A stretch of 64,000 nt of DNA, from assembly GCF_040183065.1 (NCBI RefSeq), contig NC_091127.1:110611834-110675833 (forward strand), in the 5' to 3' direction. Positions within the stretch are counted from its first letter, which is position 1. Each line of letters begins with the position of its first letter. The position numbers and the translations under genes were made by a program. Shown here one piece after another: positions 10,630 to 21,890 of this stretch. The notes beneath the pieces were generated by a model that was given only the letters and a program-made list of their open reading frames with translations, did no database searches and had not been told where the DNA came from. The DNA is from Periplaneta americana (taxonomy: Eukaryota; Arthropoda; Insecta; Blattodea; Blattidae).

Positions 10630-12029
10630 TTTCACTTTGTCGTGTTGTTTAATTTGGTGTCCGAAATCTGTAACTGTCTACATTATCATGAAATTACTAA
10701 CAAATGCACACTCTCCCATTATAACCCACTGTCCACCATGCTCCAAAATGGCTTCCTTCCCATGATGCTGCCGCTATTAATTAGATACACCGATTGGTCA
10801 CTTTTGGTTCAGTTTCGCTGTTCCTCCGATTTAGCCTTTTCCTAGGAACAGTTGTGCGATGTTGCCAATGCCGGTTTTCGACGACAAGAAGAAGCTGTTT
10901 GCAAGAGAGATTTATCTCCTTCCATAGATCGAAAATGTAATTTAAATGCATAGCAGACAATGCAGTCTCTTTTACAGTATCCAAATATTTCTCATGACTG
11001 AATTATTATGTGTTGTGGTTTACTTGTCAGATGCGCAATCATTATAATCCTGTTTTACACTATCACGTTTAAAATAAAAAATGCTGTATCATTTTATTCA
11101 CATTGATCATTGCATGATTGGTGAATATTTTATGTACGTAAAAGTTCTGCATGTTACTTATTATCATGTGGGGTATAGGTCTATGTAGCATTACTTCAAG
11201 TACACGTAATAGTGCATGACAATAGTACGTGCATGTAAAACAGCTTTGTAAATACAATTAATAACCCGGAATAGTTTATTACCCAAATGTGAATATCTCA
11301 GAACCTAAGATTTCGTGGCTTTGAAATTGGAATTAAAAGTGTTTTCAATTTTAAATCAAACTTGACAATGCACATCAATTTCAAGCTTGAACGATTATAA
11401 TCCGTAATCTTCCCATGTCATTACTCATTCATTATGAACTATCTTAACACCCCAGTACTCGCGCGGCATACATTTGTAATCCACTGTTGTGTATTACGTC
11501 ATCACATCTCCGCTTACAATGCTGATAGTGTGATATTTTCAGTACCTTCCTGTTACACGTTAGCTCTGATGTCTAGAGTATTTGGATGTAATTGTAATTT
11601 ATATAGCAATTGTATGTTTTTAGAGTGGATTACAAATGTAATCCGCGCGAGAGTTAATGCCAGTGTTTTTAACAGGAGGGAATATAAGATCATATTTTCG
11701 ATTTCCTTATTTGTAATTTGATTTTATTCCTATGAGCCCTTCACAAGACATTTTTACACGTATTTTCTATTGTTGCAGTGATTATTTTATCCTGCAATAT
11801 AAATAACTAATGATTATGTGGCCATATTTGATAATACAGAACAGCGGCTTCTTCTCATATGAGGGGGTCAGAAGAAAAGGGATACAAGTGACATTTCTAA
11901 GAAGATGAGTTAAGTGCATCCAGGGCAAACTAAAGCATCAAAAATTTTAGTGGCAAAGGGATATAGCCTCCTTTTAACCACATCACATACTAAAACTGAA
12001 ATAAAAGATTTGACGGAATTTACGAAAGC
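10630..12029. other. SCAF upstream region and AT-rich intergenic DNA
   Basis: 10,630-10,860 is somewhat less AT-rich than its surroundings and is the likely 5' UTR/promoter of the minus-strand SCAF gene. Beyond it no gene or repeat is recognisable; ORFs here are short and without conserved motifs. Confidence 0.5.
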
Positions 12030-12044
12030 TTAGGGTAAGTACTT

Positions 12045-12341
12045 GGCGGCCGGGTAGCTCAGTTGGTAGAGCAGCTGGCTACGGACTGGAAGGTCCGGGG
12101 TTCGATCCCAGGTGGTGACAGGATTTTTTCTCGTTACCAAACTTTCAGAACGGCCCTGAGGTTTACTCAGCCTCCTATAAAATTGAGTACCGGGTCTTTC
12201 CCGGGGGGTAAAAGGCGGTCAGAGCGTGGTGCCGACCACACCACCTCATTCTAGTGCCGAGGTCATGGAAAGCAAGGGGCTCTACCTCCATGCCCCCCAA
12301 GTGCCTTCATGGCATGTTACGGGGATACCTTTACCTTTTTT
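12045..12341 (+). mobile_element. Full tRNA-derived SINE with 15-bp TSD
   Basis: The head contains box A (TAGCTCAGTTGGTA) and box B (GGTTCGATCCC) of an RNA polymerase III promoter. A body of about 220 bp follows, ending in a T-rich tail. It is flanked by direct repeats TTAGG[G/C]TAAGTACTT at 12030-12044 and 12342-12356. The head resembles a tRNA gene, but the long body and duplication make this a retrotransposon. Confidence 0.93.
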
Positions 12342-12504
12342 TTAGGCTAAGTACTTTCAACAACACTTTCTAAAAAATAACTTAAGTGCACTTATACCTT
12401 TGCTTCTGTCCCTCTCATATGAAACAGACATGTACCAGGTACTTGAACCCAATAGTGACTTAAATTTTAGGAGTAGGAGATAACAGGCTAACTCTAGAGT
12501 ACCG

Positions 12505-13969
12505 GAGGGCTGGGCAGTATTTGAAATACATTTGTATTTTGTAATTTGCAAGGATTTTAGAAAGTATTTTGTATTTCAAATACTCAAAATAGTTTCTTCT
12601 TCTTCTTGTCCTTCAAGTTTTGGATTTGTATTTGAAGAATGAACTTCTATCTTATTTACCTACCCATTTCAGATGTGCTAGCCATACACTTAGTTTTCTT
12701 GCCACAACTGATTTCCTTAATGTCATAAAGAAATCTCCAACAGCATCAAGGATCCATCACCCAACACTTGCTAAATGTTCAACATTATGGAATGCGTCTA
12801 GGAGACCCAAATCCTCAGATGTCTTGAAATATTCATTAAAGTTTCCTTGCCCAACTCGATGGAATTCTCTTTATGGCTCAATCTCTCAAATATTGCAATT
12901 CAAACATGATATAAACAGTATATGTGAAAAACTGGGATTGCCAACCGTCAAAGATGTTGAATTTCGGTACCTTGAAGAATAGTGTGCAGTTCTGAAATCC
13001 ATTGCCATAGCCCTTGATTTAATGCAAATTGAGAAGACGTGCTATTACGGCCAACTTCTATCCACATTAATTTCCCTCAAAAACAGATTACATATTATGT
13101 TATCTAGTAATCTACGCCATCTGTTCCAAGTAACTCCAATCATAATGAGTTTGCTTTCATCAAGATTTAAAGTGATGTTTGATATGACCCTAGAAGCAAA
13201 TTGAGCTATTTTGGCAGCTTGTTTCCACCCATCATTTAAGATGAGATAGCTACCTGACACAGCCTCACCAAATGATAAGAAGAGGATACAGAATATATGT
13301 GTGAAATCAGCTGAGCAGTTCTCGCTACACCTTTGGTCAGTTCAGACGATGAAGATGATGAAAACAATTTTTATGTTTTCTACTCAAGCATAACAGACTT
13401 TTAAAAGCAAAAAGAAACGAACTTGTGTACTGCGGAGTATGAGCTCATACAATTCTTCAATGGCAAAGGGACAACCTCTGCACTCTAGAGAATTACCCAA
13501 CAGTGAAACAAGCTTTTATAAATTATAATACAAGTTTGTGTTCCTCTGCGCCTGTAGAAAGACTGTTTTGTTTTGCAGGATTTATTCATTCACCAGCAAG
13601 GGGATCCTTACCTGATGAACTTTTTGAGAAACTGGCTTTTTTGAAAGGAAGCAGTAATTATTCATATGTAGCATAATTTCATTGTTGACTGGGAAAAGGA
13701 AGAATTTTCAGTTACAGTGTTTATATAAAACTTCGAGATAAAAATAATTTTAATGTTAATACAATATTTTAGATTTTCGGTAATATTCTTATTTCTTTAT
13801 ATATTGTATCGGGTATTTGAAATACAAATGTATTTTGAGTATTTGAAATACAAATGTATTTTGGTTAATTTTTTAAAAGTATTTTGTATTTGTATTTCAA
13901 ATACTATTCTTTGAAGTATTTTGTATTTGTATTTGAAATACTTGGATGTCAGTATTTTGCCCAGGCCTG
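12505..13969 (+). mobile_element. hAT transposon relic with repeated subterminal motifs
   Basis: Outer ends are related inverted repeats: GAGGGCTGGGC at 12505 and, read inward from 13969, CAGGCCTGGGC. Both subterminal regions (12515-12590 and 13800-13945) are packed with GTATTTGAAATAC and its neighbours, forming overlapping palindromes. A decayed hAT transposase lies between. No exact 8-bp duplication could be matched at the ends. Confidence 0.8.
12620..13675 (+). pseudogene. hAT-family transposase pseudogene
   Basis: Conserved pieces in order: LPTHFRCASHTLSFLATTD, the CPTRWNSLYGSI motif typical of hAT proteins, LKSIAIALDLMQIEKTCYYG, TLISLKNRLHIMLSS, and near 13,560-13,650 the C-terminal dimerisation region recognisable as RLFCFAG(F)IHSPARGSLPDELFEK after frame changes. 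At least one in-frame stop (after FRYLEE, 12,981) and several frameshifts make it nonfunctional. The N-terminal BED zinc finger and first catalytic Asp region are missing. Confidence 0.8.
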
Positions 13970-14849
13970 GGTATAGTTTATAATAACTAACAATTAAATC
14001 TATATAATAATAACAATAGAGTTTTTAATACATTCTTTGCATCATTTTTTCTTTTTTTTTTCTCTCTTGTATGGAGGAAGGACTCAAAGGCTTACACTGT
14101 AGCCTGAGGCTTATTGTGCTTACCACTTCTATTCTTGTGGGTGATTAGATAGCCGAACAGTCGCTCTCTTGTACCTACAAGTACAGCACGCTGCACCATG
14201 AATTTAACCCGGGCTATTGTATGAATGATGATATGTGAATTAATGATGGCGAAATGAGTCTGAAGCACAGTCGAGTATCATAGTCACGAAGCTTGAGGTG
14301 ATTCTTTGCATTTCTCCGATACAGCGCTCCAAGCGGTTAGCAACTGGGAGTACTAAGAATAATAGACTGTGCCAGTACTATTTCGCATTGTTGCTTGTGA
14401 AAAAAAGTTGTGTAAACTGTAAAATGTTCGTTATTGGTTGCAATAAATGTTAATGGCTAAAATACAGTAGTTGGAATAATAATATGGGACAAGGAGTAGA
14501 CGTTTGTAGTGCAATAAATTGAAGAAAAAGAGGCCAGAGTTATCCTTCTTCCGAAAGATCCAGCAAGGTGAGTTTATAAAACATACTATGTACGTCATGA
14601 AAATAATAAATAAACCTTGTGTACCAGTATTTAATATTTCAATAAAGGAAGGAACGTGTTAATTTTTCCAAAAAAAAAAAAAAAACACACAATAACGAAA
14701 GTATAATACATTTTGTCGTCTGCTAGGGAAGGGATCTGTGATGAGGTGATAGTAGCGATCCTAGTGGCTAGCAACAAAAGTTCAACTGTCATTGGATGCA
14801 CATTCCCTACATATTGAGCTTCGTGATTGCATGAGAGCCTACTAGACTG

Positions 14850-14990
14850 TGGTCCGAGGTCCAACGCCGAAAATTACCCAGCAATTCTGCTTCAATTGAT
14901 TGAGGGAAAACCTCGGAAAAAACTCCAATCAGGTAATTTATCCCAATCAGGATTTGAACCAGGCCTGCTTGCTGACCATTACTTCACAGC
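14850..14990 (-). repeat. tRNA-derived SINE, minus orientation, degraded
   Basis: Minus-strand reading gives a box-B-like GGTTCAAATCC near 14,955, then GGGATAAATTACCTGATTGG, TTTTTTCCGAGGTTTTCC and a GGGTAATTTTCGGCGTTGG-like body, the same order as the SINEs at 17071 and 20961. The tail side beyond 14,850 is too diverged to bound. Confidence 0.7.
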
Positions 14991-15768
14991 AGTGGACTTT
15001 CTTTGCATCATAATACCACACATATTATATTGACGTCACTGATATAAATATGAAATTTAAAAAAAAGGTATCACAAACAGTTTACTAGAATCAGTAATGT
15101 TACTATTACATATAGGGCTTTCATTTCAAAACTTCCCAGTCTAAATAACTAATTATTCAAATTGAATTCAATTTAAACAAAAAAAAAAAAAAACACATCT
15201 GGAAGGAAGGAAGTCTGAAATCAGGTTTAATTGCATTTTAGATTTTAGTTCTGGTGACACAACTTATGGTGCGAGCACTGAAGGGTTAAGCTAAACAGAA
15301 TGTGACACCAATAAGACATCACTCATGATGCAAATAAGCAGGGAGATAATGGGGTAAAGTGGCCAGTTCCTTTCCTCCATTGGGAGATGAAACACTAATA
15401 ATAAACAACGTAATTTTCTGTACAGATAAACATTTGGATAGTGTGTTTGGCTAGTTTCTTATTTTTTTATACCGATGTGTACTGCATGTAGTAGGCTTAC
15501 GTCTCTTCCCTTTCTTCCCATTTACAGTATTTTTGCTTAACACTGTAAATTACGCTATTTTAGTACCGGTATCTTAATACCAACTCTCTCTCTCCCTCCC
15601 GCCCCCTCTTTCTCTCTCTCTCTCTTTCTTTAAATTCACATTTTAAAGATGCCTACTGAATAACGAAATACAGGAATAAAATTGAAGAGTATGATACCAA
15701 AACTCGCTCAGTCCATTTGGCCATTTTTATGATTTGAGACTTCTATCATTATATTGCTTAAAAAATAT

Positions 15769-15772
<4 letters not shown>

Positions 15773-15815
<43 letters not shown>

Positions 15816-15898
15816 TTACTTACAAATGGCTTTTAAGGAACCCGCAGGTCCATTGCCGCCTTCACATAAGCTTGCCATCAGTCCCTATCCTGTGCAAG

Positions 15899-15945
<47 letters not shown>

Positions 15946-16142
15946 TTACTTACTGGCTTTTAAGGAACCCGGAGGTTCATTGCCGCCCTCACAAAGCCCG
16001 CCATTGGTCCCTATCCTGAGCAAGATTAATCCAGTCTCTACCATCATATCCTACCTCCCTCAAATCCATTTTAATATTATCTTCCCATCTACGTCTCGGC
16101 CTCCCCAAAGATCTTTTTCCCTCCGGCCTCCCAACTAACTCT

Positions 16143-16175
<33 letters not shown>
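15773..16175 (-). repeat. Two LINE 3' ends interleaved with three (TA)n tracts
   Basis: Order: (TA)n at 15773-15814, LINE 3' end 15814-15898, (TA)n at 15899-15944, LINE 3' end 15944-16145, (TA)n at 16146-16175. Both LINE pieces begin (plus strand) ACTTACTTAC..GGCTTTTAAGGAACCC and match the 3' end of the RTE-like LINE at 18486-19263. In LINE orientation each ends in (TAAG)n then (TA)n. Confidence 0.88.
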
Positions 16176-16179
<4 letters not shown>

Positions 16180-17070
16180 TCATAAATATTTTAAGCATGT
16201 TTTCTTCCAAAACAATGCCAATCCTTGTCTAAAAGTTTGTGTTATTGTGTATGTCACTTGAAAACTCGCTCAGTCCATAGACCGATGAATAAAGAAAACT
16301 AGCCCAGTCCCTTCATAAAAATGCACTTAACACGTTTTGGGATCACACTCTTCAATTAAAATCTGTAATTTTACTATCGGAAAGTCTACAATTTTCTCTC
16401 TTTGTAATTTTTATTTCATTTTATTCGGGTCTATTATGCTAATATTTAACATAGGTATTCATTTCTTTTATTTACTGACATTTTAACATATTTATAATTT
16501 CCGTAAGTTGCTTAAAAATATAGTTTAGAGCTATGATGAAATGTTGATCTATATATTCTTTAAAATTGATAATTTTTGCTACAAAAACTTGAATTAGTCT
16601 CTTTAAATTCTTCTATTACATTTTTTAAATTAATAGCAGAAATCAGTTTTTGCTAAATATACAACAGCATAAAGGACTCTGAATGATATTGGGACTTTTG
16701 ATGGCTTACTGAGCATGCGCAGTATGTTATAATTGGAACTTGGAAAATTCAGGTGACTCAAATTTTGTTTCTGGGTCTATACATGTTTGACATGCACATA
16801 CTAGTGTAACAGGAATGACTGCAAAATACTTTATTGCCTTGTACACAGTGTGGAACAAAGAGAATCAGTCTGATTTCGTAAGACAATTATTCCGCCATTC
16901 TCTGGCGAAGTTTACAGGACATTCTTAGAAAGTGATTCATCATATTCCCAAATCAGTGTTACTTCAGTTTTGAAACATCAATGCGAACTTCAGCAATATA
17001 AACATCATATTATTTCTCCTCTCTTCAGCATGAAGATTTCTATTAGCACAATCTACACAAGAAAGTCCAC

Positions 17071-17285
17071 ACCTGTGGAGTAACGGTTAGCCCGTCTCAC
17101 CACGAAACCAGGTGGCCTGGGTTCGATTCCCAGTTGGGACAAGTTACCTGGTTGAGGTTTTTTCCGGGGTTTTCTCTCAACTCAATATGAGCAAATGCTG
17201 GGTAACTACCAATGCTGGACCCCGGACTCATTTCACCGGCATTACCTCCTTCATCTCATTCAGACGCTAAATAACCTAAGATGTT
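17071..17285 (+). mobile_element. tRNA-derived SINE
   Basis: The head has box-A-like TAACGGTTAGCCC and box B GGTTCGATTCCC. The body reads ACCTGGTTGAGGTTTTTTCC, then GCAAATGCTGGGTAACTACC, and it ends CAGACGCTAAATAACCTAAG. It abuts the 3' end of the piggyBac copy (17,286 onward) and probably inserted in its 3' flank. The target duplication is not clear. Confidence 0.85.
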
Positions 17286-18485
17286 GAAAAATAACTATTA
17301 TTAAAATAAAAATTCACGTAAGAAAAAACTGTGTTCACAGCAGATGTAGTGTGAACAGTGGATGCATGTAGTTTTTGTCTTCCTGTTCCTCTTCCTATCA
17401 CAGTAGCTACATCTTCCCACATAATCAGGTTCCAGTTCAGCACTTTTCTTTTCGTTACGAATTCCAAGAAATTCCTGTAGTATTATTTTTATACCGTGAG
17501 GAATACAGGCTAGTGTAGCACGATGTTCCATGTACTCACGGCATAAGGCATTTGAGAGGTTCTTGAGGAAGGTTCTGCAGTTCATTCCATTCAATTTTCT
17601 TCGGAGAATCACGTAAGAATTTATACCAGCAATATTCAGAAGTGAATAGAAAACACTCGGTGGCCACCGCACACTAATTCTTGAGACAGAGTAGTTTCCT
17701 TTTAGTTCATCTACTACATCCACTACAGCTTTCATCAAATTATAGAAAGTGACGAGCACCAGTTTATTATCATCTCCCATTGAGGGGTCAGTTTCATCAC
17801 TGACATGCATGGTGGAAAGTACCAACACGACTTTGCCTCGTCTTGGTAGGTACGTATGATACCAAGACACCTGGCTGCCCAAAACCAAACACGCTGCTTT
17901 TCACTGGTCTCGATTTGTTTCAATGAAAACAGGCAGAATTTCATTTTTGTTTTTTCTGAGCGTTCCAACCAAGGTTAATCGATGATTTGTCAGCAGACTT
18001 TCAGCCAAGGAAATGGAAGTGAACCAACTGTCAGTAGTGACATTTCTCCCACTTCCTGGAATTGGCTGCACTATCCTCTCAACAACACTTTGTGCACTAT
18101 TGGATACCCTAAATGGACCTGCAGGCTAAGTTCCACAGTAGATTTTGCAAATTACAAGTATAGAATGTTCTTGAGTCTGCCATGGAGAAGATTTTGTTTC
18201 CCTATTTCGCAGGTTTGTTCTGAATGTATTGTCGGAATCGACATCTCCTTCAGAATGCATCGAGCATCTCGTCCACTGTAACTTACTCTCCAGGTGAATA
18301 AAAACGCTTGCAGTAATCAACAAAGCCTTGGAAAATACCCCATATTGGAGCAAGATTATCAAGGGTCTTTCTTTCCTGTCTGTTGTTGATGTTGTCAAAT
18401 CGAATAGCTTGAAGGAGAAATTGAAATCTTTTTAGACTCATGATTGTTCTGAAACGTTCCACACTAGTTCCATCTGTCGCCCATA

Positions 18486-19263
18486 ACTTACTTACTTACA
18501 AATGGCTTTTAAGGAACCTGCAGGTTCATAGCCACCCTCTCATAAGCCCACCATTGGTCCCTATCCTGTGCAAGATTAATCTAGTCTTATCATCATATCC
18601 CACCTCCCTCAAATCTATTTTAATATTATCTTCCCATCTACGTCCCGGCCTCACCAAAGGTCTTTTTCCCTCCAGTCTCCCAACTAACACTCTATATGCA
18701 TTTCTGGATTCACCCATATGTGCTACATGCCCTGCCCATCTCAAACGTCTGGATTTAATGTTCCTAATTATGTCAGGTGAAGAATACAATGTGTGCAGTT
18801 CTGCGTTGTGTAACTTTCTCCATTCTCCTGTAACTTCATCCCTTTTAGCTCCAAATATTTTCCTAAGAACCTTATTCTCAAACACCCTTAATCTCTGTTC
18901 CTCTCTCAAAGTGAGAGTCCAAGTTCCAAAACCATACAGAACAACCGTAACATAACTATTTTATAAATTCTAACTGTCAGATTTTTTGATAGCAGACTAG
19001 ATGACAAAAGCTTCTCAACTAAATAATAACAGACATTTCCCATATTTATTCTGCGTTTAATTTCCTCCCGAGTGTCATTTATATTTGTTACTGTTGCTTC
19101 AAGATATTTGAATTTTTTCAACTCTTCGAAGGATAGATCTCCAATTTTTGTTTCCATTTCGTACAATATTTCGATCATGAGACATAATCATATACTTTGT
19201 CTTTTCGGGATTTACTTCCACACCTATCAATTTACTTGCTTCAAGTAAAATTTCCGTGTTTTC
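18486..19263 (-). mobile_element. 5'-truncated RTE-like LINE with 13-bp TSD, inside piggyBac
   Basis: It is flanked by the perfect direct repeat TCTGTCGCCCATA at 18473-18485 and 19264-19276. Removing it rejoins the piggyBac frame (VWAT then DGTS). The coding part on the minus strand reads FKYLEATVTNINDTREEIKR, INMGNVCYYLVEKLLSS, EEQRLRVFENKVLRKIFGAK, RLRWAGHVAHMG and GKRPLVRPGRRWEDN, typical of the post-RT region of this LINE group. Only one frame change (near 18,907) breaks it. The 3' end is ACTTACTTAC on the plus strand. Confidence 0.95.
18526..19178 (-). pseudogene. RTE-like LINE reverse-transcriptase C-terminus
   Basis: Two frames, 19178-18906 and 18909-18526, join by a single-base change. 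They encode the thumb and C-terminal part of a LINE reverse transcriptase, with NIKSRRLRWAGHVAHMGESR and the basic GKRPLVRPGRRWEDNIKID motif. The catalytic FADD region is absent through 5' truncation. Confidence 0.85.
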
Positions 19264-19702
19264 TCTGTCGCCCATACATCCCTCAAATTACTTTTTCCGT
19301 GTTTCATGACGCCCATTAAATAAAGTACTCTTAGAAATATCTTCATTTCAACTCTGTTGGTATCCACAGCATTTCTTGGCCGATCAAATTTCTCTCTCTC
19401 TTTTTCAAACCATATGTTCGTATACTCCACTATTTAGTCCAGTGTCTCATCCGGGAAAAAATAATTGCCAAGCCTTCAAAGGAGAATTAACAAATCTTGC
19501 TTCTTGCTGTGGTCCTGGCAGGCGGGTCATTATGTTGCGTTGTCTTATACAGCCATGGACGTTGTTCGGACTGCAGCGCCTTGCCCAGGTTGTCACACTA
19601 TCTTTTGCAGTGTACTCAGGAATGCTGGTATTATTGACGTATGCTTGGTTACAATATTCGTCTTCCGATTCTGCAGAGTTTTCAGTGTCTGTAGGATGGT
19701 AT

Positions 19703-20812
19703 TGTATTGTATTTTTTAACATTCCATGGTATTCATACATTGCTTTACAGCTAGAATATGGAACAAGTCCAAAAACTTAATACTATTATAAAGTCTTAAT
19801 TTATAGTCACAGTCTAGATGAAATATATATACAGACGAGATTTACAATATAGTCTTCTGGTACAACACATAGTTTTAGTATCAATTTCATGAAGTGTTAT
19901 TGAATGTCATGAATTCACTTACAGAATAGAAGGCGTGAGAAATTAGGTACTTCTTTAATTTGGCCCTAAATAATCTTATGTTTTGAGTTTCATTTTTTAT
20001 ATCGATAGGGAGGCTATTAAAAATTTTTACTGCCATATAACGCACTCCTTTTTGATAGCACGATAGACTTGCCGATGGAGTATGAAAGTCATTTCTTTGA
20101 CGTGTATTTATGCTATGAACTGTTGAATTAGTTACAAAGTTTTCACGATTACATACGAGGAAGACTATTAATGAAAAGATATACTGACAAGTCATGGGCA
20201 TTATTTGTAGTTTTTTTAAAATAGTCCTACACGATTCCCTAGATTTGGCTCCTACTATTATTCTAATTACTCTTTTTTGTAATAGAAATATACTGTTACT
20301 ATCTGTGGAATTTCCCCAGAATATTATTCCAAAACTCATTACTGAGTGGAAGTATGCAAAGTATGTTGTTTTTAAGATATTGATATTTACTATCTTTTGC
20401 ATGATTCTAATAGCAAAACAAGCTGAATTTAGTTTGGGGGTAATTTCTTTAATATGATTTTTCCAATTTAACACATTATCGATTTTCAAGCCAAGAAATT
20501 TGGTTGTCGTTGTTTCTAATAGGAATCTGTTGTTAATTATTACGCTAGAAGTTTGCAAGGTTGAATTTGCACAGATTTAAATTGAATTATGTTAGTTTTG
20601 TTACAATTTAATACCAATTTATTGACTGAGAACCAGTCACATATTTTGAAGAGAATTTCCTCTGTTGAAGATTGGAATGTGTTGGAGTTATTGGCTGTAA
20701 TTACTATACTTGTGTCATCTGCAAATAATATGGGATGACCTACGTCTTTTATTAGGGGGGCAAGATCATTTATAAACACTAGAAAAAGTAGGGGACCTAA
20801 TATTGATCCTTG
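19703..20812 (-). mobile_element. 5'-truncated Jockey-type LINE inside piggyBac
   Basis: The high end starts within the RT motif (GSILGPLLF near 20,800) and the low end has an AATACAATAC-type tail near 19,703-19,720. The same family is present at 30130-31065, sharing the 3' UTR theme CATTCCATGGTATTCATACA / TTCCATGATCTTACACC. No target duplication could be matched. Confidence 0.85.
19887..20800 (-). pseudogene. Jockey-type LINE reverse transcriptase, C-terminal part
   Basis: Frames 20779-20540 and 20558-19887 read GSILGPLLF, FINDLAPLIKDVGHPILFAD with the catalytic FADD, NKLVLNCNKTNIIQF, then TTTKFLGLKIDNVLNWKNHI, YFAYFHSVMSFGIIFWGNST, FLLQKRVIRIIVGAKSRESC and the terminal MAVKIFNSLPIDIKNE. 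One frameshift near 20,550 separates them. Upstream RT motifs and the endonuclease are missing. Confidence 0.88.
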
Positions 20813-20960
20813 GTCACTCCCTTCTATACGGTCTTCAATATCATCTGGTTCTTCCTCAACTTCTAATACCTCTGCATTTCATTCTTCTTCTGATTCACAT
20901 TCTTCATCACCAAAAAGTTGTTTTCTTACACTTTCAGTTTGCGTTCGGAGCACTTTATTA

Positions 20961-21216
20961 GGCCACTGGCGTGGCTCAGTCGGTTAAGGCGCTTGCCTGC
21001 CAGTCTGAAGTTGCGCTAGGGCGCGGGTTCGATCCCCGCTTGGGCTGATTACCTGGTTGGGTTTTTCCGAGGTTTTCCCCAACCGTAAGGTGAATTCCAG
21101 GTAATCTATAGCGAATCCTCGGCCTCATCTCGCCAAATACCATCTTGCTATCACCAATCTCATCGACGCTAAATAATCTCATAGGTGATACAGCATCGTT
21201 AAATAACCAACTAAAA
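20961..21216 (+). mobile_element. Full tRNA-derived SINE, 256 bp, with 12-bp TSD
   Basis: It has a box-A region GTGGCTCAGTCGGTTAAGGC, box B GGTTCGATCCC, the body block ACCTGGTTGGGTTTTTCCGA and the 3' end CATCGTTAAATAACCAACTA. It is flanked by AGCACTTTATTA at 20949-20960 and 21217-21228. It inserted in the N-terminal coding part of the piggyBac transposase. Same family and same length as 57825-58080. Confidence 0.95.
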
Positions 21217-21800
21217 AGCACTTTATTATGTTCTTCCTTCTCAACGTTTTCAAGAAGCTTAAGAATTCGATCCTCTTCTTTTGGATCCATAATGAATAAA
21301 ACGTCCAATAAATGTCTATAGTTACTCGTGAAAAGTTTATTGTTAAATGGTGTAACGGGACAGCATGCGCGCGGTTAAAAACACCACAGAAGAAATGAAT
21401 CTTCCCTCGCAATCGCTCCAAGGCCACTAACAAAACTGCTAGTATGCCATTATGTCTTCCACATCCCCAGCAAGGATATGGTGGAGGGAGGAGCCAAACC
21501 AAACCAAATGCGTGAAGTAGCAAATAAAGAAATAAATTTGCGGTTAAATCTCCGCTGCGCGTGTTTTCCGGGGTTAAGAAGCTATAATAACCATTAGCAT
21601 GGCTTCCTTCAGAAGAGAAGTGAAGTCAGAGCTGTTGTGTCGCAGATATATAATATGTAAAGATTCTAAAAGAAGCAAATTACGATCCAGCTGTTCTTTG
21701 CCCCACCAAACTCTTTGATTTGTGAACAGATATCTTTGTGGGTCAGTGTCTCGATTAAGGACCCTCCCTGATGGTGCAGCAGCGGTGCAACATTTGTTGG

Positions 21801-21890
21801 TCGACTTGGTTGGCGAGTTGGTATAGCGCCGGCCTTCTATGCCCAAGGCTGTGGGTTCGATCCCAGGCCAGGTTGATGGCATTTAAGTGT
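21801..21890 (+). repeat. Short tRNA-headed SINE
   Basis: A head-like segment with TTGGCGAGTTGGTATAGCGC (box A region) and GGGTTCGATCCCAGG (box B) is followed by TTGATGGCATTTAAGTGTAC. The body cannot be followed past about 21,895. Confidence 0.6.

Larger units (their letters stand above)
17286..21290 (-). mobile_element. piggyBac element broken by three later insertions
   Basis: Transposase segments lie in correct order on the minus strand: 21290-20813 (acidic N-terminus), 19702-19264, and 18485-17300 (catalytic core and C-terminus). They are separated by a SINE (20961-21216), a Jockey-type LINE (19703-20812) and an RTE-like LINE (18486-19263). TTAA target duplications and terminal CCC-type repeats could not be identified. 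Confidence 0.85.
17301..21290 (-). pseudogene. piggyBac-type transposase pseudogene (interrupted)
   Basis: A cut-and-paste DDE transposase. Starting at 21290: MDPKEEDRILKLLENVEKEE and an acidic stretch; then DTENSAESEDE, SVTTWARRCSP, ARFVNSPLKAWQLFF, MEYTNIWFEKEREKFDRPRN, and RDVWAT, which is split by the RTE LINE and resumes as DGTSVERF. Next come the core LKRFQFLLQAIRFDN, TVDEML and FRQYIQNKPAK (with stops and a frameshift near 18,250-17,970), then KGKVVLVLSTMH-like sequence, VTFYNLMKAVVDVVDELKGN, RWPPSVFYSLLNIAGINSYV and a C-terminal Cys/His zinc-binding end (CSYCDRKRNRKTKTTCIHC). Multiple stops show it is dead, but order and motifs are unmistakable. Confidence 0.88.

Noticed and set aside
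12045..12120. tRNA gene
   Set aside because: Box A and B are good but no complete cloverleaf acceptor is present, and a 220-bp body plus target duplication show a SINE. The same holds for 17071, 20961, 21801, 43400 and 58005.
15734..16138. 134-codon plus-strand ORF with Tyr-Ile repeats
   Set aside because: It is translation of (TA)n tracts and antisense LINE ends.
19376..19780. 134-codon plus-strand ORF as a membrane protein
   Set aside because: It is antisense to clear piggyBac coding sequence and a LINE 3' end.
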